This document shows, one piece after another, positions 41,744 through 49,684 of a stretch of DNA of 64,000 nucleotides. The notes under the pieces are model-generated. The model was not told the DNA's origin. It saw only the letters and a list, made by a program, of their open reading frames with translations, and made no database searches. The stretch is taken from contig DDFH01000006.1 in NCBI GenBank assembly GCA_002337085.1, forward strand, positions 649,098 to 713,097, in the 5' to 3' direction. This DNA comes from Hyphomonadaceae bacterium UBA1933. Its GTDB lineage: Bacteria; Pseudomonadota; Alphaproteobacteria; Caulobacterales; Aquidulcibacteraceae. Position 1 is the stretch's first letter; every line of letters begins with the position of its first letter. The position numbers were made by a program, and so were the translations under genes.

Positions 41744-43813
41744 TTAAAATTTGCTTTTTGACGCCCCTAATTTTCGTAAAAGTTCACACGGCTTTAAATT
41801 TTCATTGCCAGTTTGCTCATATTGTTTTTCAAGCGAGTTAAGGATTTTATCCAAACCAATTTGCCCCGCCCAATACATTGGACCACCTTTATAAGCAGGC
41901 CAACCAAAGCCATTAATCCAAACCATATCAATATCTGATGCCTTGAGGGCGATTTTTTCTTCAAGGATTTTTGCACCCTCATTAATCATCGGATAGAATA
42001 AAATTTCAATTAGTTCTTCTTTGCTAAAGCTTTTGCGCGTGATTTTTAGGGCTTTTGATTGTTCGGCAATAAAGTTTTCGACAAATTCATCGCGTTCTGG
42101 AACCCGTGAACCTTCACTATATTTATAGAAACCTTTGCCATTTTTTTGGCCCAAACGCCCCATTTTGGCAAGGCTTCCAGCAATGCCTGGATCAAGGTTA
42201 AAGGCTTCTGTTATGCGCATACCAATATCAAGCCCTGCAAGGTCGCTCATGGCGAAATGCCCCATTGCAAAACCAAAATCCGTAATTACCTCATCAATTT
42301 CATGGGGTAGTGCGCCTTGTAGCAATGCTTCGTTGGCGGCCTCAATTCGCGCCATAAGCATACGGTTGCCAATAAAGCCAAAACATACACCTGATACAAC
42401 TGGAAGCTTTTTCAAGGTTTTAGCAAGTTTGACCGCGCTATAAAGTGTTACCGCAGAAGTTTTGGCGCAATTAACAATTTCTAATAGGCGCATTACATTT
42501 GCGGGTGAAAAGAAATGAAGACCAATAACATTTTCTGGATGTGATGTTTGTGCTGCCATCTCATCAATATTTAAGAATGAGGTGTTGGACGCCAATATTG
42601 CCTCTGGCTTGCAAATTTTATCAAGCTTTTGGAATAAATCCTTTTTGATGACCATATCTTCAAAAATTGCTTCGATAACAATGTCGGCATCTTTGCAATC
42701 TTCAAGATTGGTCGAGCCGGTGATTAATGACATTGCTTTTTCAAGCTTTTCTGGTTTTAAACTACCGCGTTTTACAGAAATTTCGTAATTTGATTTGATG
42801 CGACCAATTCCATTATTAAGCGCATCATTAGAAGTTTCGATGATTTTAACCTCGATGCCTGCATTCGCAAAGCACATGGCAATCCCGCCACCCATTGTGC
42901 CGCCACCGATTACCGCAGCTTTTTTAATTTCTTTTGCTGGGGTTTCTTTGGAAATACCTGGAAGGTTATGTGTGGTTTCGCGTTCTGAGAAGAAGACATA
43001 TCTTAAGGCTTTGGACTGTTCACCTTTCAGAAGCTTTATGAATAAATCCCCTTCAAGCTTTAGGCCAGCTTCAATTTCGGTATCATAGCAAGCAGCAATC
43101 GCCTCTATAATTAATTCAGTCGTTGCAAGCGGCTTTAGTTTTTTGCGATAGCCAACACATGCGGCATCAAAATCGGCACGGGTAGCTGGGTCTGCAAACT
43201 TTGGTTTCTGCCATGCTTCTGACCCTTTTGCGGCAAGGTCAAGCGCCATTTCAACCGCTTTGGTAATGATTTCTTCTGGTGAGTAAATTGCGCTTGCAAG
43301 CCCGCTTTCAACTGAATCTTTTGCATTAATGATGCCGCCTTTGATAATCAAATCAAGTGCAAGTGCAGGATTTATGAGGCGTGGCATTCTTTGTGTCCCG
43401 CCCGCACCAGGAAGAATGCCTAGTTTGACCTCAGGCAAGCTAAAAGTGGCATTTGGTGTCATTAGTCGGCGATGTGAACCCAATGAAATTTCACAACCAC
43501 CACCAAAGGCCGGGCCATTAACCGCAACAATAAACGGTTTTGGAAAGGAGGCGATATTATCAATAATGAAGGGCAGGCTAGGGTCTAAATCACCGCTATC
43601 AAATTCTGTGATATCTGCGCCACCGCTAAAGAAAGTGGTGGATGAGGTTAAAACCACACCTTTGATATTATCATCATTGCGCGCCGCTTCAATGGCGTCA
43701 ACGATTTCAACCCGTAAATTCTTGCCAAATAAATTTAATGGCGGGGTATTTAATTTTATTATTTCTACGCCATTAATATTTTCAGTAAGCAGTGTTTTAT
43801 ATTCTTTGCCCAT
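41744..43813 (-). CDS. Bifunctional enoyl-CoA hydratase / 3-hydroxyacyl-CoA dehydrogenase (FadB/FadJ/PimF-like)
   Basis: A 689-aa fusion. The N-terminal crotonase domain has AVNGPAFGGGCEISLGSHRR and FSLPEVKLGILPGAGGTQRMPRL, with both catalytic Glu residues. The NAD domain starts KKAAVIGGGTMGGGIAMCFANAGI (about 298); NVIGLHFFSPANVMRLLEIV holds the catalytic His; GVCFGFIGNRML and DIGMRITEAF...GRLGQKNGKGFYKY follow. It hydrates enoyl-CoA and oxidises the 3-hydroxy product. The N-terminal order (hydratase first) matches FadJ and PimF. It belongs to the beta-oxidation operon between the thiolase and the ligase. Confidence 0.94.
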   Translation of the reverse strand: MGKEYKTLLTENINGVEIIKLNTPPLNLFGKNLRVEIVDAIEAARNDDNIKGVVLTSSTTFFSGGADITEFDSGDLDPSLPFIIDNIASFPKPFIVAVNGPAFGGGCEISLGSHRRLMTPNATFSLPEVKLGILPGAGGTQRMPRLINPALALDLIIKGGIINAKDSVESGLASAIYSPEEIITKAVEMALDLAAKGSEAWQKPKFADPATRADFDAACVGYRKKLKPLATTELIIEAIAACYDTEIEAGLKLEGDLFIKLLKGEQSKALRYVFFSERETTHNLPGISKETPAKEIKKAAVIGGGTMGGGIAMCFANAGIEVKIIETSNDALNNGIGRIKSNYEISVKRGSLKPEKLEKAMSLITGSTNLEDCKDADIVIEAIFEDMVIKKDLFQKLDKICKPEAILASNTSFLNIDEMAAQTSHPENVIGLHFFSPANVMRLLEIVNCAKTSAVTLYSAVKLAKTLKKLPVVSGVCFGFIGNRMLMARIEAANEALLQGALPHEIDEVITDFGFAMGHFAMSDLAGLDIGMRITEAFNLDPGIAGSLAKMGRLGQKNGKGFYKYSEGSRVPERDEFVENFIAEQSKALKITRKSFSKEELIEILFYPMINEGAKILEEKIALKASDIDMVWINGFGWPAYKGGPMYWAGQIGLDKILNSLEKQYEQTGNENLKPCELLRKLGASKSKF

Positions 43814-43843
43814 TTTATTTCCGTATCATCCCAAAAATTATAA

Positions 43844-45019
43844 TTAATAGATTTCAAAAAGACCGGCTGCACCTTGACCGCCGCCAATACACATGGTCAC
43901 AACGCCATATTTTGCGCCGCGTCTTTTGCCTTCATAAAGGACATGTCCCGCAAGGCGCGCACCCGTCATGCCATATGGATGCCCGACTGATATGCCGCCG
44001 CCATTTACGTTCAAAAGCTCATTCGGGATTCCAAGGTGATCACGGCAATAAAGAACTTGAACTGCAAATGCCTCATTAAGTTCCCAAATGCCAATATCTT
44101 CGATGCCAAGACCAAAACGTTTCAATAATTTTGGAATGGCAAACACTGGGCCGATGCCCATTTCATCAGGTTTTGTCCCCGCAACAGCCATCCCAAGATA
44201 TGCGCCCAATGGCTCAAGATTGGCTTTTTGCGCCGCAGTTTCTTCCATCATGATTAATGCCGCCGCGCCATCTGATAATTGTGACGCGTTGCCCGCCGTA
44301 ATTACACCATTTTCCCGCACTGGCTTTAATGATGATAATGCTTCAATGGTGGTTTCGGGGCGGTTGCCTTCATCTTTATTTATAGTGGATTGTTTATATT
44401 CAACTGCACCGGTTTCTTTGTTCATTACCGCCACGGTTACGTTACAGGCGATGATTTCTTTATCAAAATAGCCGTTTGCTTGGGCATTGGCAGTTCTTTG
44501 TTGCGATTGAAGTGAGTATTCATCCTGTTGGGTGCGCGAGATATTATAGCGTTTTGAAACCACTTCGGCGGTGTCAAGCATTGGCATATAATTATCATCC
44601 AAAATTGCCACCAATGATTTATCGACTTCAACGCGGAATTGTTGATTTTGAACTAATGATATTGATTCAACACCGCCGGCGGCAACCACATCCATGCCTT
44701 CATTAACGACTTGGTTTGATGCAATAGAAATTGCCATAAGACCCGATGCGCATTGTCTATCAATGCTTTGACCTGGTACAGTGATTGGAAGGCCCGCACG
44801 CATTGCCACATTTCGGCTTATGTTGCCTGCCTGATAGCCTTGCTGTAATGCGCAGCCGAACACACAATCACCAATTTCGGCGGCGTCAATACCGGCACGC
44901 TTTACTGCTTCTTTTAACGCATATGCGCCAAGAGTAGGTGATGGTGTTGCGTTAAATGCACCCTTATATGCCCGACCAATCGGTGTACGTGCCGCAGAGA
45001 CTATAACAGATTTTCTCAT
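43844..45019 (-). CDS. Acetyl-CoA C-acyltransferase (thiolase, FadA/PimB-like)
   Basis: A 391-aa thiolase. The nucleophilic Cys is in SIDRQCASGLMAISIA, followed by ELNEAFAVQVLYC, NVNGGGISVGHPYGMTGARLAGHVLY (His) and YGVVTMCIGGGQGAAGLFE (acid-base Cys). It cleaves 3-ketoacyl-CoA to acetyl-CoA and a shortened acyl-CoA. The ATG at 45019 is chosen (MRKSVIVSAARTPIGR; GGGGAAG just upstream) over an extension to 45088. It is the first gene of the operon; a promoter with two flanking 17-bp palindromes lies 75-135 bp upstream. Confidence 0.95.
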   Translation of the reverse strand: MRKSVIVSAARTPIGRAYKGAFNATPSPTLGAYALKEAVKRAGIDAAEIGDCVFGCALQQGYQAGNISRNVAMRAGLPITVPGQSIDRQCASGLMAISIASNQVVNEGMDVVAAGGVESISLVQNQQFRVEVDKSLVAILDDNYMPMLDTAEVVSKRYNISRTQQDEYSLQSQQRTANAQANGYFDKEIIACNVTVAVMNKETGAVEYKQSTINKDEGNRPETTIEALSSLKPVRENGVITAGNASQLSDGAAALIMMEETAAQKANLEPLGAYLGMAVAGTKPDEMGIGPVFAIPKLLKRFGLGIEDIGIWELNEAFAVQVLYCRDHLGIPNELLNVNGGGISVGHPYGMTGARLAGHVLYEGKRRGAKYGVVTMCIGGGQGAAGLFEIY

Positions 45020-45091
45020 TTCTTCCCCGAAATTGCTATTTGATGTCAAATTATTCTGTTTGCGAATTGATTGGTATTGGCCAATCATTGC

Positions 45092-45154
45092 AAAATTATT
45101 GATAATTTTTATGCCATAAAGAAAGATGCTGTCAAGGAAAATTATTGATAATTT
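45092..45154 (-). promoter_or_regulatory. Promoter of the thiolase operon with duplicated palindromic operator
   Basis: Two identical 17-bp copies of AAAATTATTGATAATTT lie at 45092-45108 and 45138-45154, 46 bp apart. Their core AAATTAT-TG-ATAATTT is an inverted repeat. Between them on the minus strand is TTGACA (45130-45135), N17, ATAAAA (45107-45112), a good sigma-70 promoter. One copy covers the -10 box, the other adjoins the -35. A third palindrome, ATTATTAT-TG-ATAATAAT, lies at 45292-45309. The rest of the 377-bp gap (45155-45396) shows no gene. Confidence 0.6.
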
Positions 45155-45396
45155 AGCAGATATTTTTATAATTTATTGTTAATAATATGTTTGATATAGC
45201 TATTAATAGCGCTTTTAGTGGTTTTTAGGCTGTTTGATCATTGGGATTTATGGCGCGGGGCGTGGGTGGGGCTTGATTTATTTATAATGATATTATTATT
45301 GATAATAATTAAAAAGATTCCCAAAAGCCGCGCGCCAATAAAGGGGGAGTGATGCGCAACTTTTGGAAATCAAACAGGTTTGAAAATAAAAAAACT

Positions 45397-46740
45397 TTAA
45401 GCTTTAATGATTGGCGGAACGCGCCATTTGCGTTCAATCAATTCTTTTTTCGGTAAATATGCCCTTAAGGCCAGCCTGATTGGCGCTTCGTTGGTTGATG
45501 GCAACCAGTTTGCGGCCATTTCACCATCGGGCTTTTCATTTTGAATTCTTATAATAATGCTACCGTCTTTTTCACGAACAAGCCCCTGGGTGCGGTTGCC
45601 GATTGAATAGCGATTGATAGGGTTTTTGATTAAATACCAACGACCATCTGGCGTGCCTTCATAAATTGTCAAAGACCAGAATGCATTAACGGGAACCCCT
45701 TCGGGGGGGATGCGCCAAATATAAGAATTTTGACCGGATAATCTTTCGCCATTATTAGCAAAATTGCAATGGAAATACATTGCTTCATCTTCGGTAAGGG
45801 CTGCAAGACCACCGAGTGCAACGGTTGCGCGTAAATAATCATCGTCGCCAAAATTACCAACGCCACGTGGTTGATAGCTCCAGCCATCGACAACTAAATC
45901 ATGGAATAAGAATGCTTCTCTTAATTGCTTGATGCCTTGTGGGATTAATGCATCCCATTGTGCAAGGATTTTTTTAGAAGGCAATTTTGCATTCGGGCCA
46001 ATACCATATGCGGCAAAGTTTTTGGCGCGCAATGTTTGCCCTGCGGCAACTGGTGACCGGTGCAGCATCTCGTTAACAACAGTAAGGAAGCTTGCGGCAT
46101 CTTTAATGTCATCAGTTGCGGCATTTTGATAACCACGGGCAGGTGGATAATTCTCTGGAATTATGATTTGAATTTTTTGTTGGAATGCTTTTGCTGCCTC
46201 AAGATCTTCTGGGCTGTCAACAAGGATACGCGCTAGCATCCAAACGTCATTTGTTGTGGATTTAAATAGTGTTACACCTTCTGGAACTTTTCCTTTCCAA
46301 GAAGGGCCAGCAAGCCAGTAGCGACCGCCTTTGCCGTGGGTTGCGCGTGTGCCAATATATGCAAAGCAATCAGTAAAGGCATCCATAAAGACGATTGAGA
46401 AATATCTATCGCCACCATCGGGTGAGACAATTTCAATGGGGCCATTTACAAGGTCAAAAAAGCAAGACGAATAAATTGTGTCATTGTTGGGTGCGGTTAC
46501 TTGGCGTGATGTATCATTTGCAAGATAATTGCGCATTGTAACTTTGCCAATATTGCCTGGTGTGCCAAGACATTTTGCAAGTTTTTGTTCGTTGCGGGCA
46601 AATTCATAAAGGGTATAGGCATAATAAAACGCCGCTTTTAATCCACCTTTATCAGCGCTTCCGGCTAATGCTTCTAATGGAAGTCCCATGCCTAAAAGCG
46701 GTAAAATAGCACTGGATTTGATGAAATCTCGTCTTAACAT
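45397..46740 (-). CDS. DUF1254/DUF1214 domain protein, Tat-type signal
   Basis: A 447-aa protein beginning MLRRDFIKSSAILPLLGMGL, a twin-arginine-like signal. About residues 60-190 match DUF1254 (DTSRQVTAPNNDTIYSSCFFDLVNGPIEIVSPDGGDRYFSIVFMDAFTD), and about 340-440 match DUF1214 (NAFWSLTIYEGTPDGRWYLIKNPINRYSIGNRT...DGSIIIRIQNEKPDG...NWLPSTNEAPIRLALRAYLP). The function of this family is not established. GGGAGAG fixes the ATG at 46740. It has its own promoter with a regulon-type palindrome and is probably co-controlled with the thiolase operon. Confidence 0.88.
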   Translation of the reverse strand: MLRRDFIKSSAILPLLGMGLPLEALAGSADKGGLKAAFYYAYTLYEFARNEQKLAKCLGTPGNIGKVTMRNYLANDTSRQVTAPNNDTIYSSCFFDLVNGPIEIVSPDGGDRYFSIVFMDAFTDCFAYIGTRATHGKGGRYWLAGPSWKGKVPEGVTLFKSTTNDVWMLARILVDSPEDLEAAKAFQQKIQIIIPENYPPARGYQNAATDDIKDAASFLTVVNEMLHRSPVAAGQTLRAKNFAAYGIGPNAKLPSKKILAQWDALIPQGIKQLREAFLFHDLVVDGWSYQPRGVGNFGDDDYLRATVALGGLAALTEDEAMYFHCNFANNGERLSGQNSYIWRIPPEGVPVNAFWSLTIYEGTPDGRWYLIKNPINRYSIGNRTQGLVREKDGSIIIRIQNEKPDGEMAANWLPSTNEAPIRLALRAYLPKKELIERKWRVPPIIKA

Positions 46741-46786
46741 ATCTCTCTCTCCCTTTGTTCCGTATTTTAATGTTTCTTTTGGCAAT

Positions 46787-46829
46787 ACGTTACACTGGGA
46801 TTAAAACTTGTCAATATATTATCAATAAT
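46787..46829 (-). promoter_or_regulatory. Promoter and palindrome upstream of the DUF1254 gene
   Basis: On the minus strand TTGACA (46809-46814) and TAACGT (46787-46792) are separated by 16 bp. ATTATCAATAAT (46818-46829), the core of the thiolase-operon palindrome, lies just upstream of the -35 box. The remaining gap to the next gene (46830-46950) is AT-rich and featureless. Confidence 0.5.
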
Positions 46830-46950
46830 TTTTATAATAAAAAATATCAATTGTTTTAGTGATGATATTTAATATATTGTTTTAATTTAATTAATTACAA
46901 ATTTATAGGTTTTATTAAAATAAATTCATGTAAAATTTATCAACAATTTA

Positions 46951-49014
46951 TCATTTTGCAAATTTATAGGATAATCCCAATTGAACGCTTTTTACAAAGC
47001 TTTGATAGTTCAATCCATTGCTTATGTAGTAAAGATTATCTTTTTTCACCACGGTTTTTAGACGATTTTGGTCGGTGAAATTTATTGCCGATGCAACAAG
47101 GCTAAGATTTTTTGAAATATTATGCTGATAGGTGAAATCAGTACGATAATAACCCGCCGAATATCCCTGTGAATCATAGGCACGCGCGCGATAAATTACT
47201 TTTAGCTGATATAAATCGCCATTTAAATCTTTGGCGCGCTTGGGTCTTTGATATTCAAACAAACTATTGCCGGCAAAGCCATAAAAATCTTTTACCCCGC
47301 CGCTATATTGTGGAACTTGGCGATAATATACACTTAGATTTGTTGAATAACTAAACCCTTTTACGATTTTATCGAGCGGTGTTTTGAGGTTAAGTTCCAA
47401 ACCGCCAGATGCCAATTGCCCATTATTTTCAGGACGGGTAACAATTATTCCGTCACTATCAACAAAAGAATAATCGGATTTATAATCATAGGTCTTACGA
47501 TAATAAACTGAAGTTTCGTAATTAAATTTATCCTTAGAATAATTATAATTAATTTCAAAAGAATCGGTATCAGATGGTTTAAGGTTGGGATTACCTGTTT
47601 GCCTTGTGGTTGACGTGGCATTAATTATGCCGGGGTCGTATTCAAATATTTCAGGACGGTCAACGCGGCGAGAATAGCTTAGCTTGAGTTTCGAATTTTC
47701 TCCTAAATCATGGCTTAGGTGAAGGGATGGGTAAAGGCTAGTTTTACTATGAGATGTGGAAATGCCGTTTGATGCCGCATTTATTTCCTCATTTTCAATT
47801 CTAAGCCCGGGAAGGATTGTCCATTTACCAATATTTTGCTGATAAGTTGTATAAAAGCTGGTTTGCGCCTGTTTACCATTGAATTCATGGGAATACGTAC
47901 CGCCATATGGGCCAGAAATAACTCCATTATCAAAATAATTACTGTTTTGATTGCTTGTTACATCAAGATATTCAAATCCCATGCTTAGGTTTTTATTGTC
48001 TGAAAAACTGCGTTCAAAGTCGGATTTGAAATCATTATAAGTAATATGGCTTTGGGAATTTAAGCCGTAATTGGAAGTATCGCCATTCGAAAAATTATTT
48101 ATTGTCTGCGAAGAATTATTCGGCTTATATACGTCACGTGCTGCATCTACACTAAAGCTAGTGCCATTGTTTTCGTTATTATAATTATATGTTCCTTCCA
48201 AACTTTGTCCATTAAATATATTGCGTGAAGTTATTTCCCCGCCATAATTTAATGTGTTGGAAGCATAATAATTATAGTTTTTAGTTTTGTGCACGGTACC
48301 AAAACCAATTGCCTTTAACGTTAAGCTATGGTTGTCGTTTAATTTGTAATCTGCGGTAATGTCAAAGCGCTTACTATCCATTTGACCGTCGGATTTAAAA
48401 ATGGTTTGTGCCACAAACGGAATTATATAGATTGTTTTGCCATCACTTGGCATTGGTTCATGACTATAATTGACAATTGTTTTTATGGTCAGGCGATCAT
48501 ATTTAAAGTTTAATTGAGCAGAACTGTTTCTTTGCCCAAAGTCATTCATCCTAAGGCTTAGATTACCTGAAAACCCAAGCGGCAGGCGTTTTTTTGTAAT
48601 GATATTAATAATGCCAGATGTGCCGTCGGGGGCGTATTGCGCCGACGGATTTGTCATTACTTCGACCCTATCAATATCATTGCCTGACATTGATTGTAAT
48701 GCTTGCTGCCCATTGGTTGGTGCTTTGCCATCGATCAAAACTGTAACCCATGGATCGCCACGTAGGCTTACCCTGCCATTAGCATTAACTTGAACCGAGG
48801 GGATTTTATCCAAAATATCAAGCGCCATTCCAGTTTTGGCGGCGGGATCATCTTTTACATTGTAAATGCGGCGGTCAATTTTATTGACAACGTCTTTTCT
48901 TTGCCCGTTTACAATAACGGTTTCGGATTTTTCATTTTTTGGCTCTGGATTATCGGCATATGCGCTGATGGGCGCGGCAATTGCAAATATTGAAAAATAT
49001 AATCTTTTTACCAA
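46951..49014 (-). CDS. TonB-dependent receptor / outer-membrane beta-barrel protein
   Basis: A 687-aa protein with a signal peptide (to about ISAYA). A possible TonB box ETVIVNG (about 31) is followed by a plug domain: PSVQVNANGRVSLRGDPWVTVLIDGKAP, DIDRVEVMTNPSAQYAPDGTSGIINIITKKRLP, and a long barrel ending VQLGLSYKFAK. This plug version (LRGxxxVTVLIDGK, NPSAxYxxxGxxGIINIITKK) marks the family often called outer membrane beta-barrel protein rather than siderophore receptors. The ligand is unknown. The only sensible start is TTG at 49014, which overlaps the end of the YcbK-like gene by 7 bp. Confidence 0.88.
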   Translation of the reverse strand: MVKRLYFSIFAIAAPISAYADNPEPKNEKSETVIVNGQRKDVVNKIDRRIYNVKDDPAAKTGMALDILDKIPSVQVNANGRVSLRGDPWVTVLIDGKAPTNGQQALQSMSGNDIDRVEVMTNPSAQYAPDGTSGIINIITKKRLPLGFSGNLSLRMNDFGQRNSSAQLNFKYDRLTIKTIVNYSHEPMPSDGKTIYIIPFVAQTIFKSDGQMDSKRFDITADYKLNDNHSLTLKAIGFGTVHKTKNYNYYASNTLNYGGEITSRNIFNGQSLEGTYNYNNENNGTSFSVDAARDVYKPNNSSQTINNFSNGDTSNYGLNSQSHITYNDFKSDFERSFSDNKNLSMGFEYLDVTSNQNSNYFDNGVISGPYGGTYSHEFNGKQAQTSFYTTYQQNIGKWTILPGLRIENEEINAASNGISTSHSKTSLYPSLHLSHDLGENSKLKLSYSRRVDRPEIFEYDPGIINATSTTRQTGNPNLKPSDTDSFEINYNYSKDKFNYETSVYYRKTYDYKSDYSFVDSDGIIVTRPENNGQLASGGLELNLKTPLDKIVKGFSYSTNLSVYYRQVPQYSGGVKDFYGFAGNSLFEYQRPKRAKDLNGDLYQLKVIYRARAYDSQGYSAGYYRTDFTYQHNISKNLSLVASAINFTDQNRLKTVVKKDNLYYISNGLNYQSFVKSVQLGLSYKFAK

Positions 49015-49619
49015 TATCTAACGCGGCCCGTGTCAACATGCACAAAGTCACTTGCTGCATAATAGCCAACACCACCGATTTTTAGTTCTTTAGCAACATT
49101 GCGAAGGTGTGAAAGTTCAACGCCTGGGACACGAATGTCAATTGCTTTGCCCTGCATGTGCATAGAATTTTTGGCAACCCCACCCGAACGTTCTGCTAAC
49201 ATGGCATTGGTTTTTGGTGAACGATAGCCGGAAATTACGTTATAAGGGACACTAACCTCAAGTTTTCGGGAAAGTGAATCGAGCAAATCCATCAATGCCA
49301 CATCCATATGGGTTACATCGCCCGTGCGGAAATCACGAAGAACATAATTGATTTCTGATAAAGCATCAGAAACAACTTGTCCCTTTTCTTTATAAACAAT
49401 ATCTTTTGCTTGATCGCCAGTGTGAAGATTATAAAGGCTAAGGCGGCGCACCTCTGGCTCTTTGCCACCAAAGAAATCCGCCATTAATTCATCTTCAAGG
49501 TTAATTTGTCCGCGAAAGTTTTCAACGCGAACAGGTTGGGCAAAGGCGTTTTCAACAAGACCGGCACTTATTAAACTGGCTGCCCCGATTTGCAAAAGTT
49601 GTCTTTTGTTAATCATCAT
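49008..49619 (-). CDS. YcbK/MepK-like (DUF882) murein endopeptidase
   Basis: A 203-aa exported protein with a signal peptide (cleavage near NAFAQ). The M15-type fold is visible: LSLYNLHTGDQAKDIVY (DUF882 signature), SVPYNVISGYRSPKTNAML, the zinc motif NSMHMQGKAIDIRVPG (HxxxxxxD) and DFVHVDTGRVRYW (HxD). E. coli MepK (YcbK) cleaves 3-3 peptidoglycan cross-links. The neighbouring YcbB-type transpeptidase makes such links, which supports the same role here. AAAGGA is close upstream of two tandem ATGs; the second (49616) may be used. Confidence 0.9.
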   Translation of the reverse strand: MMINKRQLLQIGAASLISAGLVENAFAQPVRVENFRGQINLEDELMADFFGGKEPEVRRLSLYNLHTGDQAKDIVYKEKGQVVSDALSEINYVLRDFRTGDVTHMDVALMDLLDSLSRKLEVSVPYNVISGYRSPKTNAMLAERSGGVAKNSMHMQGKAIDIRVPGVELSHLRNVAKELKIGGVGYYAASDFVHVDTGRVRYW

Positions 49620-49684
49620 GTTCCTTTGATAAATTATTTGCCTAAAAAAACCTAATTAAAAAAACGTCACAGACATTAATTTTA

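Noticed and set aside
45352..45456. Plus-strand ORF of 34 codons with GGGGGAG close upstream
   Set aside because: The ribosome site is only two bases from the ATG, and half of the frame is antisense to the well-supported DUF1254 gene.
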